From contig CANQRU010000024.1 in assembly GCA_947626395.1 (NCBI GenBank), positions 1 through 52,317 on the forward strand: a stretch of DNA of 52,317 nt. The letters run 5' to 3'. A program made the position numbers and the translations under genes. Numbering within the stretch: the stretch's first letter is position 1; each line of letters starts with the position of its first letter. The DNA comes from an uncultured Lachnospiraceae bacterium (GTDB taxonomy: Bacteria; Bacillota; Clostridia; Lachnospirales; Lachnospiraceae). Of the stretch, positions 37,633 through 45,210 are shown in pieces. The notes under the pieces are model-generated. The model was given only the letters and a program-made list of their open reading frames with translations, was not told the origin of the DNA and did no database searches.

Positions 37633-39381
37633 ATGACTGAAGAAATCTTAAGTGCTGTTAACGGCGAAGTATTCGCCGTCTGGTTCCTGATCGGCGCGGC
37701 ACTGGTCTTCTGGATGCAGGCCGGTTTCGCCATGGTGGAGACCGGTTTCACCCGGGCCAAGAACGCAGGCAACATCCTGATGAAAAACCTGATGGATTTC
37801 TGCATCGGCTGCATGGTCTTCGTGCCCATCGGCTTCAGCCTCCTGCTGGGCGAGGACATCGGCGGCTTCATCGGCAGGCCCAGCTTCGCGATCTTCACGG
37901 ACTACGCCAATTTCGACTGGTCCAATTTCGTATTCAACCTGGTGTTCTGCGCCACCACGGCGACCATCGTATCCGGCGCCATGGCGGAGCGGACCAAATT
38001 CTTAAGCTACTGCATCTACTCGGCGGTGATCTCGGTAGTCATCTATCCGATCGAGGCCCACTGGATCTGGGGCGGCGGGTGGCTTGCCCAGTTGGGCTTC
38101 CATGATTTCGCCGGCTCCTGCGCGATCCACATGGTGGGCGGCATCACGGCCCTGATCGGCGCCTGGCTTCTGGGCCCCCGCATCGGTAAATTCGTCCGCG
38201 ACAAGGCCGGCAAGATCACGAAGGTCAACGCCTTCCCCGGCCATAACCTGCCGATCGGCTGCCTGGGCGTCTTCATCCTGTGGCTGGGCTGGTACGGCTT
38301 CAACGGCGCGGCCTGCACCAGCGTCGAGCAGCTTGGAAGCGTATTCCTGACTACCACCGTGGCCCCGTCCGTGGCGACCGTGGTCTGCATGGTCTTCACC
38401 TGGATCAAATACGGCAAGCCCGACGTGTCCATGTGCTTAAATGCCTCCCTGGCCGGTCTGGTAGCCATCACCGCCCCCTGCGACGTGACCGACGCCCTTG
38501 GCGCAGCCGTTATCGGCGCGGTAGCGGGACTTCTGGTGGTCTTCGGCGTGTGGTTCCTGGACAATAAGCTGCGCGTCGACGATCCGGTAGGCGCCGTGGC
38601 TGTCCACTGCTGCAACGGCATCTGGGGCACCATCGCGGTCGGCCTGTTCGCTACCACCTCCGCCCCCGGCAACGACTCCGTCGTGGGTCTGTTCTACGGC
38701 GGCGGCTTCCATCAGCTGGGACTGCAGCTTCTGGGCTTTATCACCGTGGCCGCTTGGACTGTCGTCACGATGACGCTGGCGTTTCTGGCCATCAAGAAGC
38801 TGGTGGGCCTGCGCGTCTCCCGCGAGGAGGAGATCACGGGCCTGGATTCCACCGAGCACGGCCTGCCCTCCGCCTACTCCGGCTTCTCCATCATTGATAT
38901 CTCCAACACGATGACCATGGATGTCAATGAGAACACGGATCTGGGCGTATCCGACTACTCCGCGGCGTCCCCGGCCGAAAAGGCCGCGGCCGTCAAGGTC
39001 GTGAAGATGCCGGATGTAGATTCCTACGCAATGCACAAGATCGTCATCATCACCAAACTGTCCAGCTACGAACAGATCAAGACCGCCATGAACAACTTAG
39101 GCGTCACCGGCATGACCGTGACCCAGGTCATGGGCTGCGGCGTCCAGAAGGGCGCCGGGGAAATGTACCGCGGCGTCGAGATGGACGTGACCCTGCTTCC
39201 AAAAGTGAAGCTGGAGGTCGTCGTCAGCAAGATCCCGGTAGACTCCGTCATCGAAGCCGCCAAGAAGGCCCTCTACACCGGCCACATCGGCGACGGCAAG
39301 ATCTTCGTCTATGGCGTGGAGAAGGTCGTCAAGATCCGCACCGGCGAGGAAGACTTCGCGGCGCTGCAGGACGTGGAGTGA
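37633..39381 (+). CDS. amt: Ammonium transporter fused to a PII signalling domain (Amt-GlnB fusion)
   Basis: 582 aa from the ATG at 37633 (GGAGAAAAAG); the open frame upstream is leader. Residues 1-~410 are an Amt channel with eleven helices: WMQAGFAMVETGFTRAKNAG, the pore-His segments FAGSCAIHMVGG and VGAVAVHCCNGIWG. Residues ~411-466 form a linker. Residues ~467-582 are a complete PII protein (HKIVIITKLSSYEQIKTAMN, T-loop GAGEMYRG, then HIGDGKIFVYGVEKVVKIRT and GEED). The T-loop Tyr51 used for uridylylation is Met here, so control should rest on ATP/ADP/2-oxoglutarate binding. Built-in PII probably plugs its own channel. Confidence 0.93.
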   Translation: MTEEILSAVNGEVFAVWFLIGAALVFWMQAGFAMVETGFTRAKNAGNILMKNLMDFCIGCMVFVPIGFSLLLGEDIGGFIGRPSFAIFTDYANFDWSNFVFNLVFCATTATIVSGAMAERTKFLSYCIYSAVISVVIYPIEAHWIWGGGWLAQLGFHDFAGSCAIHMVGGITALIGAWLLGPRIGKFVRDKAGKITKVNAFPGHNLPIGCLGVFILWLGWYGFNGAACTSVEQLGSVFLTTTVAPSVATVVCMVFTWIKYGKPDVSMCLNASLAGLVAITAPCDVTDALGAAVIGAVAGLLVVFGVWFLDNKLRVDDPVGAVAVHCCNGIWGTIAVGLFATTSAPGNDSVVGLFYGGGFHQLGLQLLGFITVAAWTVVTMTLAFLAIKKLVGLRVSREEEITGLDSTEHGLPSAYSGFSIIDISNTMTMDVNENTDLGVSDYSAASPAEKAAAVKVVKMPDVDSYAMHKIVIITKLSSYEQIKTAMNNLGVTGMTVTQVMGCGVQKGAGEMYRGVEMDVTLLPKVKLEVVVSKIPVDSVIEAAKKALYTGHIGDGKIFVYGVEKVVKIRTGEEDFAALQDVE

Positions 39382-39412
39382 CATTTTCCAACATTTTGTT
39401 CCTTATATGAGC

Positions 39413-39458
39413 GGGCCTCCACCGCCGCGGAAAACTCATACCGCGGCAGGGGAGGCCC
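39413..39458 (+). terminator. Hairpin after amt-PII
   Basis: GGGCCTCC (39413-39420) and GCCGCGG pair with CCGCGGC and GGAGGCCC (39451-39458). There is no T-tract, but its position 31 bp past the stop suits a terminator. Confidence 0.55.
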
Positions 39459-39474
39459 ATAGCCTTACATCAAA

Positions 39475-39535
39475 TATGGCAGTTAAGGCGGTAACTTTTG
39501 ATATTTTTGCAAAAGTTATCGCCTTAACTTGCATA
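39475..39535. repeat. Long palindromic element, copy 1
   Basis: An inverted repeat with ~29-bp arms and two central mismatches around loop ATATTTTTG (39501-39509). Core arm GGCGGTAACTTTTG and its complement. It is nearly identical to copy 2 at 40924-40980 and lies 70 bp upstream of the ATPase gene. Confidence 0.85.
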
Positions 39536-39605
39536 TTTCCACCAAAATATGTTACAATATCAGCATCAGGAAACGCCGCCAGAAAGTAACTGGGAGGTAA
39601 TTGCC

Positions 39606-40838
39606 ATGAAACTGTACCGCAGGGAAAACTACTTAAGAAAGATTCGCGGATTCTATCACGACACAGGAATTATCAAAGTGATCACCGGCGTGCGCCGGTG
39701 CGGGAAATCCTGCCTCATGCAGACCATCGCGGAGGAACTTATCCAGTCCGGTATTCCGGAAGAAAATATTATTTACATGAATCTGGACCAGCGCGGCTTC
39801 CGTTCCGTAAAGCAGCCGGAACAGCTGGAACAGTTCATTGACCGGCGGTCGTCTGCCCCCGGAATCAAATACCTGTTCATTGACGAAGTCCAGAATGTAT
39901 CCGGCTTCGAGGATGTGCTGAACGGTTACCGGGAAGAAGACGAATATTCGATCTTTATCACCGGTTCCAATTCCTATCTGCTGAGCGGAGAACTGATCAC
40001 CAAGCTGACAGGCCGGTATCTGGAATTTGAGATGTTCCCGCTTAATTTCGAGGAATATATCGGCATGAAGTCATTCCTTGGATACCAGATCAGCCCTGAC
40101 ATCACGCAGGAACTGGACAATTACATTGCCGAAGGCGGTTTCCCGAAGACGCTCCAGTACCCGGATCTGGCTGACAAGCGCACCTATGTGCAGGGCGTCA
40201 TCCAGGAAATTTTTGAAAAAGACATCCGCCGGCGCGTCAAGATCCGAAACCTGTCTGTTTTCAATACAATACAGACCTATATCATCAACAACTTCGGAGC
40301 CACGACGAGCCTGTCCAATCTCCTGAACGGCCTGCGAAGCTCCGGCTGCGTCATCCGAAGGGAAACTCTGAATCGGTATATTCAGATCCTGCTTGACGCC
40401 AAGATCCTGTACCGGTGTGACCGTTTCGACATGAAGTCGCGCAGATCACTGTCCGGCGAGCAGAAATATTATCTCTCTGACCTTGGATTTTATTTCGCCT
40501 CCAACACAGATAACCGCATCAATTACGGTCCGGTTCTTGAAAATATCGTTTACACCTACGCCCGCTCCAAGGACTACGCCGTGAGCGTCGGCCGAATCGG
40601 CCGGCTGGAATGCGATTTCATTCTCCGGGACCGGCAGGCTTCTTATGCCTACGTTCAGGTCGCCATGACAATCATGAACAGCCCGGATACGGAGGACCGG
40701 GAATATGCTCCCCTGGAGAAGATCAGGGATAATTACCCCAAATATCTTCTCACCAGAAATGATATGATCCAGAAGAGGAACGGCATTAAACATGCGAATA
40801 TCGGTCTGTTTATGAAGGATGGGAATCTGTTTCTGTAA
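39606..40838 (+). CDS. AAA-family ATPase with DUF4143 domain
   Basis: 410 aa from the ATG at 39606 (GGGAGGTAATTGCC upstream). Walker A is TGVRRCGKSCLMQTI and Walker B is KYLFIDEVQNV, with a sensor-like ITGSNSYLLSGE. The C-terminal half is the DUF4143 domain (YYLSDLGFYFASNTDN, ENIVYTYARSKDYAVSVGR, then a nuclease-like ECDFILRDRQASYAYVQV, with D and E-side residues reminiscent of the PD-(D/E)xK fold). Such proteins occur in many paralogues in gut anaerobes; function unproven, though defence or DNA repair has been suggested. It is bracketed by two copies of a long palindrome, which suggests it moves or recombines as a unit. Confidence 0.85.
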   Translation: MKLYRRENYLRKIRGFYHDTGIIKVITGVRRCGKSCLMQTIAEELIQSGIPEENIIYMNLDQRGFRSVKQPEQLEQFIDRRSSAPGIKYLFIDEVQNVSGFEDVLNGYREEDEYSIFITGSNSYLLSGELITKLTGRYLEFEMFPLNFEEYIGMKSFLGYQISPDITQELDNYIAEGGFPKTLQYPDLADKRTYVQGVIQEIFEKDIRRRVKIRNLSVFNTIQTYIINNFGATTSLSNLLNGLRSSGCVIRRETLNRYIQILLDAKILYRCDRFDMKSRRSLSGEQKYYLSDLGFYFASNTDNRINYGPVLENIVYTYARSKDYAVSVGRIGRLECDFILRDRQASYAYVQVAMTIMNSPDTEDREYAPLEKIRDNYPKYLLTRNDMIQKRNGIKHANIGLFMKDGNLFL

Positions 40839-40923
40839 ATGCTGCTTTATGAAAATATTCTGCTCGGATACTGACATGTAGGAATTTTATCACGGCAGCA
40901 AAATCCCAGGTCCGGCCCAAACA

Positions 40924-40980
40924 TGGCAGTTAAGGCGGTAACTTTTGATATTTTTGCAAAAGTTACCGCCTTAACTGCCA
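40924..40980. repeat. Long palindromic element, copy 2 (perfect)
   Basis: A perfect inverted repeat with 24-bp arms (40924-40947 and 40957-40980) around ATATTTTTG. Its right arm supplies the stop codon and last residues of the GIY-YIG gene. It lies 85 bp after the ATPase stop. Confidence 0.9.
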
Positions 40981-41219
40981 CATTTCGCGATCAATTCCAG
41001 CTTCTCCGCCCTCTCCATCCGCTTGATCTGCGCCTCCCTGCGCATAGCCTCCTCCTTCGTCTCAAACTCCTCATAGTAGACCAGCTCCACCGGCCGGCGG
41101 CTCTTCGTATACTTGGCGCCTTTACCGCTGTTGTGGGCGGCGACGCGCTCCTTAAGATGGTTTGTCCACCCGCAGTACAGAGTGCCGTCCGTACATCTCA
41201 CAATATATGTATAGTTCAT
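40971..41219 (-). CDS. GIY-YIG domain protein (UPF0213/YhbQ-type)
   Basis: 82 aa from the ATG at 41219 (GGGGAGG upstream). Single compact domain: MNYTYIVRCTDGTLYCGWT supplies the G-x-Y / Y-x-G elements as Y-T-Y and Y-C-G-W, then LKERVAAHNSGKGAKYT (the Arg/His/Asn helix) and RPVELVYYEEFETKEEAMRR with the catalytic Glu. Stand-alone proteins of this size are common; a nuclease role is presumed. The final residues CGS and the TAA stop come from the palindromic element, so the C terminus was probably altered when that element arrived. Confidence 0.85.
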   Translation of the reverse strand: MNYTYIVRCTDGTLYCGWTNHLKERVAAHNSGKGAKYTKSRRPVELVYYEEFETKEEAMRREAQIKRMERAEKLELIAKCGS

Positions 41220-41702
41220 CCTTTGTCCTCCCCTGCACGGCAACCCGGCAGCAGTCTTCTTCTACACTTTACTCCCCTGCTTTACAGAAGGCACGCCTCT
41301 GACAGTCGTTTCCATGCAGACAGCGCCCTGCTGCATTCCAAAAGGAGTGCTTGCCCGCTGCCTGGCTTCCCGGCCGACACTCCATCTCCCACACTATGTA
41401 GACGCCGCCGCGTTAGCAGGGCGCGGCGCCGCCCAGGTTGCCCTGATCTATCTGAAGCACCAGCTGGATGCGTTTTCGCTGTCGCTTACCGTTTACTCCC
41501 CGGTCAGCCGCGCCTGCGGACTGACCGGGAATGCTGCACACTGGCTGGCGAGCCGATATTCATTGAACCTTATAGTCTATTATATCCCACAAATACGGAT
41601 TTGTGCATCCAGCTTTATCCATTTTCTTATTCATTTTTTCAGGACTTTTATTTCATCCCAGATCCATTTCAGCCCGGACCCTTCAGGCCGACCGAAACGC
41701 CC
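41220..41702. other. Gene-poor stretch, 480 bp
   Basis: No gene I can support. It contains a hairpin CCCGGTCAG (41499-41507) / CTGACCGGG (41521-41529) without a T-tract, and an AT-rich tail before the sipL stop. A plus-strand frame is open from 41314 but has no ribosome site or recognisable motif; it may be decayed coding sequence. Confidence 0.45.
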
Positions 41703-43274
41703 TCAGACCGTCCCGCTCACTTCCTTCACCAGGATCAGCCGGTCGCCCGGCAGCACCTCATCCCTTTCCAGGCCGCTCATCTTCTTAACGTTCGCGCCGG
41801 TCGTATGAAACCGCTTGGCGATCTCCCACAGAGTATCGTGAGGCTGCACGATATAGCCCACGATGCCGGGCATGGCCTGCAGCTTCTCCAGATTGGGCGG
41901 CGTTTCCGAGACGCCCTCGATCACCGTTTCACGGACCGGCTTTAACACAAGCAGGTCCAGGCTCAGCACCGCCTTCATTTCCACGTTCCCGCTTCCCATC
42001 ATCACAGCCGTGATCTGCTCCAGGCCCGCGTTCAGCTGGCAGACGCTGGTCTCATCGGCGCCGGCCGCTTCCGCCGTATACTCGAATGGCACCGGCTCCG
42101 TCACCGATTTCACCGGCTCCGAATCGTCCGACGTCATATATAGGAGGAAAACGTCAAGTATGCCGCTCACCGTCACCGTTCCGTCGTTGACCTGCACCTC
42201 GTCGACGCGGACCGCCGCGTCATAATGACAGATCTGCAGGATCCTTCCGCCGCCGCCCAGATCGATCTTCTCCGTGACCTTGCATTTGCCCGTATTCTTG
42301 GTCAGAAGCCGGTCGAAGCCCACCTCGCCGGTCTGCAGCGCGATCTCCCGGTCCGTCGCGTACAGGTCGCTGACCAGCTCCAGGACCTTCTCCTCATAAA
42401 GCTTCATATCCAGTTCCAGCACCGCGTCCAGATCCAGCTGGCGCATTTCCCCGTCGTAGTCCGGTTTCGCCTCCAGATCCTTATGTACCAGCCGCACGGC
42501 GATGGACGGCACCATGCCCTCCACCGATTCCGCCAGTTCCACCTCTCCGGAGAACGGAACCGTCTCCTCGATCCACTGAACAGGCGTATTCTCCCCCTCG
42601 CCCTCGTAGATCACGAACACAAGAAGGCTTCCCTCCACATGGATCCGGCCGTCCAGAGGCTTCGTGGTCACTCCCCGCGGCTTGATCTCGCTCCAGAGAA
42701 TATGATCGATGCCCGGCTTGCTTTCCGTCAGGGAAATGTCCTCGCGGATGCGGAAGGTATCTTTGCGGCGCACAGCGATCGCCGCCACATCCGTGCGGTA
42801 TTTCTTCACCTCCGGATCCGTTCCGTCGCCGTCGGACACCACGTCCACGGCCGCCTCCGCGTCGCACAGCGTCTCCGCCCGCACCCGCAGCGTCACAATG
42901 GCCTTCACGCTCAGTTTCCGGGAATTGATCAGCCCCGCGCTTAAATCCTCCAGTTCCCACGACACGCTTACCGCGTCCTTCTCGTCCAGTTCCGGCACAT
43001 TCACCGGCTCCTCGAAGGGGATCGATCCGGCCAGCGTCTGCAGGCCGCCCTCCTCCCGCCGGTACAGCACCTGAAACGCCAGCTTCCCCTTTACCGTCAC
43101 CTTATCCCCCGCGTTTCTCGCAGTCTCCACCTGAATATCGCCGGCCGCCATGATCACCTGCTCCACATCGTCCATCGTATCCGGCACAATGAAGTCGTCA
43201 TCCAGCGTGATCTGTACGGCGGCGTCCCGTTTCCACCTGTTCATATGAATATTGGTTTTGATCAGTTCCAGCAT
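41703..43274 (-). CDS. sipL: SipL-like spore coat morphogenetic protein (DUF3794 repeats + LysM)
   Basis: 523 aa. Three DUF3794/SPOCS-type segments: an N-terminal one (FIVPDTMDDVEQVIMAAGDI), a second with VTTKPLDGRIHVEGSLLVFV, and a third with YDAAVRVDEVQVNDGTVTVS. A C-terminal LysM (GYIVQPHDTLWEIAKRFHTT and LPGDRLILV) follows. This is the layout of C. difficile SipL, which binds SpoIVA through LysM to attach the coat to the forespore. AGGTGG precedes the ATG. A sigma-E-type promoter (mother cell) lies 35-62 bp upstream, as expected for a coat gene. Three Spo0A-box matches are further upstream, but they more likely serve the divergent recombinases. Confidence 0.85.
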   Translation of the reverse strand: MLELIKTNIHMNRWKRDAAVQITLDDDFIVPDTMDDVEQVIMAAGDIQVETARNAGDKVTVKGKLAFQVLYRREEGGLQTLAGSIPFEEPVNVPELDEKDAVSVSWELEDLSAGLINSRKLSVKAIVTLRVRAETLCDAEAAVDVVSDGDGTDPEVKKYRTDVAAIAVRRKDTFRIREDISLTESKPGIDHILWSEIKPRGVTTKPLDGRIHVEGSLLVFVIYEGEGENTPVQWIEETVPFSGEVELAESVEGMVPSIAVRLVHKDLEAKPDYDGEMRQLDLDAVLELDMKLYEEKVLELVSDLYATDREIALQTGEVGFDRLLTKNTGKCKVTEKIDLGGGGRILQICHYDAAVRVDEVQVNDGTVTVSGILDVFLLYMTSDDSEPVKSVTEPVPFEYTAEAAGADETSVCQLNAGLEQITAVMMGSGNVEMKAVLSLDLLVLKPVRETVIEGVSETPPNLEKLQAMPGIVGYIVQPHDTLWEIAKRFHTTGANVKKMSGLERDEVLPGDRLILVKEVSGTV

Positions 43275-43309
43275 AATCGCACCACCTGTCTTTCCGCATG
43301 TTTTTTATC

Positions 43310-43336
43310 AGTGTATGAACGGGAAGCGGCTCTTAT
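43310..43336 (-). promoter_or_regulatory. Sigma-E-type promoter of sipL
   Basis: Minus strand ATA (43336-43334; context GGAATAA), 16 bp, CATACACT (43317-43310). It matches the B. subtilis sigma-E -10 CATACANT and has the same 16-bp spacing as the spoIIID promoter in this window. Confidence 0.7.
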
Positions 43337-43368
43337 TCCTTTCGGATCAGGACTCTTCTTCGTCCTTT

Positions 43369-43395
43369 TTCGACAAATTTCGACAAAATTCGACA
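43369..43395. promoter_or_regulatory. Three tandem Spo0A boxes at 10-bp spacing
   Basis: TTCGACA (reverse of the 0A box TGTCGAA) occurs at 43369-43375, 43379-43385 and 43389-43395: three exact 7-of-7 copies one helical turn apart. They lie 17-43 bp upstream of the -35 of the divergent recombinase promoter, an activator position, and ~33 bp upstream of the sipL -35. Confidence 0.75.
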
Positions 43396-43411
43396 TCAGC
43401 CGAATATCACC

Positions 43412-43440
43412 TTGATTTTCATTTTTCATGTGGATAAACT
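43412..43440 (+). promoter_or_regulatory. Promoter of the tandem recombinase genes
   Basis: TTGATT (43412-43417), 17 bp, TAAACT (43435-43440), 40 bp before the first ATG. Imperfect elements fit an activator-dependent promoter; the Spo0A boxes lie just upstream. Confidence 0.55.
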
Positions 43441-43479
43441 TAGAAATGCAAATTTTTTACGAAAAAGGATGTGATCACA

Positions 43480-44349
43480 ATGACAGAACAACCGACAGGA
43501 ACCGGGACGCCGGCGGACGGCGGCGCCGTCTCCCCGCGCGACCGGATGCTGGCTGATTTCCGCGGTCATCTGATCCGCAGGCAGCTGGCCGACAGCACGG
43601 TCCGTTCCTATCTGTACGGCGCCGGACAGTTTCTCGATCTGTACGGAACCATCAGCTATGACAATCTGAAGCTTTACAAATGCTATCTCCTGGAGCATTA
43701 CCGCCCGCAGACCGTCAATCTCCGGATCCGCTCCATGAACTGCTTTCTGGAATTTCTGCATCTGACAGACCTTCATATGACCATGGTCCATATCCAGCAG
43801 AAATCCTTCCTGGAAAACGTCATCAGCCAGGCAGATTATGAATATCTGAAACGCTGCCTCCTGCGCGACGGGAACCGGCCCTACTATTTCATCATCCGCG
43901 TCATAGCCACCACCGGCCTGCGTATCAGCGAGCTTGTGCGCCTGCAGGTCGAGGACGTGTACCGCGGATACATGGACGTATACTCCAAGGGGAACAAATC
44001 CCGGCGGGTCTACATCCCTCTGCAGGTCCGCAGCGAATGCCAGAACTGGCTCGCACGCGAGAAGCGCCGCAAAGGCTTCGTCTTCCTGAACCGCTTCGGC
44101 GACCCGCTGACTCCCTCCGGCATCCGCTATCAGATGCGCAGGTTCGAGGGGCTGTACGGCCTGGACGCTTCCTTCCTGCACCCTCACTCCTTCCGGCACC
44201 TGTTTGCCAAAAAATTTATCGAGATCTGCGGCGATCTGTCCATGCTTGCCGATATCCTGGGCCACGAGAATATCGAAACCACCCGGATCTACCTGCACCG
44301 AAGTCCGTCCGAACAGAAAAGACTGGTCAATCAGATCGTGAAATGGTGA
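43480..44349 (+). CDS. Tyrosine recombinase, first of a tandem pair
   Basis: 289 aa from the ATG at 43480 (AAGGAT 9 nt upstream; a GTG three codons earlier is less likely). N-terminal SAM-like core-binding domain (FRGHLIRRQLADSTVRSYL), catalytic domain with Arg in ATTGLRISELVRLQ, the HxxR box HSFRHLFAKKF, the second His in LGHENIETTRIYL and the nucleophile Tyr in TRIYLH. All catalytic residues are present. Size is that of XerC/XerD-like enzymes, with no phage-type N-terminal arm domain. The second recombinase follows 6 bp later. Preceded by three Spo0A boxes. Confidence 0.9.
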   Translation: MTEQPTGTGTPADGGAVSPRDRMLADFRGHLIRRQLADSTVRSYLYGAGQFLDLYGTISYDNLKLYKCYLLEHYRPQTVNLRIRSMNCFLEFLHLTDLHMTMVHIQQKSFLENVISQADYEYLKRCLLRDGNRPYYFIIRVIATTGLRISELVRLQVEDVYRGYMDVYSKGNKSRRVYIPLQVRSECQNWLAREKRRKGFVFLNRFGDPLTPSGIRYQMRRFEGLYGLDASFLHPHSFRHLFAKKFIEICGDLSMLADILGHENIETTRIYLHRSPSEQKRLVNQIVKW

Positions 44350-44355
44350 TACATT

Positions 44356-45210
44356 ATGATAACTTCCGCACAGGAAACGCTGATTCAGGAATTCGAAGAA
44401 CAGCTGAAGAAAAATAACCTCTCTCCCAACACCGTCACTGCCTATACCGGCAGCGTACGGCTCTTTTATTCCGGATACAAAGTCATGAGCATTGAGAACC
44501 TGAGCCGGTTCCGCGGCGATCTGATCAGGAAATACCGCCCCGCCACCGTCAATCTGCGCATCCACGCGATGAACCGTTTCGTCCGGTTCCTGACCGAGTA
44601 TGACAGAGAACTGTGGCTGCCGCTTGCGGGCTTCCGGCTGCGGTCCGTAAAACTCCAGAAAAAATCCTTCTCCGACACCGTCATTTCCAAAAAGGACTAC
44701 GAATACATGAAACGGCGGCTGAAGAAGGACAAGAAAACCATGTGGTATTTCGTGGTACGGTTTCTGGGCGCCACCGGCGCCCGGGTCAGCGAACTGACGC
44801 AGATCAAGGTAGAGCATCTGGAACTGGGCTATCTGGACCTGTATTCCAAAGGCGGCAAGCTGCGGCGCATCTATTTCCCCGACGCGCTGGCCGCGGAAAC
44901 CCTGGCCTGGTGCGGAACCATCGGAAAGAAAAGCGGTTTCCTCTTCGTCAACCGACAGGGCCGCCCCATCTCCTCCCGCGGGATCCGCTGGCAGCTGAAG
45001 CATTACGCCCGGCTGTACGGGATCAGCGAGGAGACGGTTTATCCCCACTCCTTCCGCCACCGCTTCGCCATCAATTTCCTGGCGCAGTTCAACGACATCT
45101 CCCTGCTGGCGGATCTGCTGGGACACGAAAATATCGAGACCACGCGGATCTACCTGACGAAGAGCGGCAAAGAACAGCAGGAGCTTCTGGACGAGCTGAT
45201 CACCTGGTAG
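44356..45210 (+). CDS. Tyrosine recombinase, second of a tandem pair
   Basis: 284 aa. Same plan as its neighbour: core-binding domain (LKKNNLSPNTVTAYTGSVRL), Arg in GATGARVSELTQIKVEHL, HxxR box HSFRHRFAINFL, and LLGHENIETTRIYL with the Tyr. The two proteins are clearly related along the length (GHENIETTRIYL identical), so they are an in-place duplication that kept both active sites, suggesting a XerC/XerD-like heterotetramer. Start follows GGTGAT 7 nt away. Its 3' end overlaps the convergent cysE end by 11 bp. No mobile-element cargo is adjacent. Confidence 0.9.
   Translation: MITSAQETLIQEFEEQLKKNNLSPNTVTAYTGSVRLFYSGYKVMSIENLSRFRGDLIRKYRPATVNLRIHAMNRFVRFLTEYDRELWLPLAGFRLRSVKLQKKSFSDTVISKKDYEYMKRRLKKDKKTMWYFVVRFLGATGARVSELTQIKVEHLELGYLDLYSKGGKLRRIYFPDALAAETLAWCGTIGKKSGFLFVNRQGRPISSRGIRWQLKHYARLYGISEETVYPHSFRHRFAINFLAQFNDISLLADLLGHENIETTRIYLTKSGKEQQELLDELITW

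Noticed and set aside
39412-39535. Palindrome copy 1 as simply the amt terminator
   Set aside because: A separate GC-rich hairpin already follows amt, and an almost identical palindrome stands after the ATPase gene, so a shared element is the better reading.
41314-41808. Plus-strand gene in the 41.2-41.7 kb gap
   Set aside because: No ribosome site and no recognisable motif, and it runs into the antisense of sipL.
43426-45126. 566-codon minus-strand open frame
   Set aside because: Antisense to both tyrosine recombinases, which have all their catalytic motifs; Gln/Val-rich shadow.
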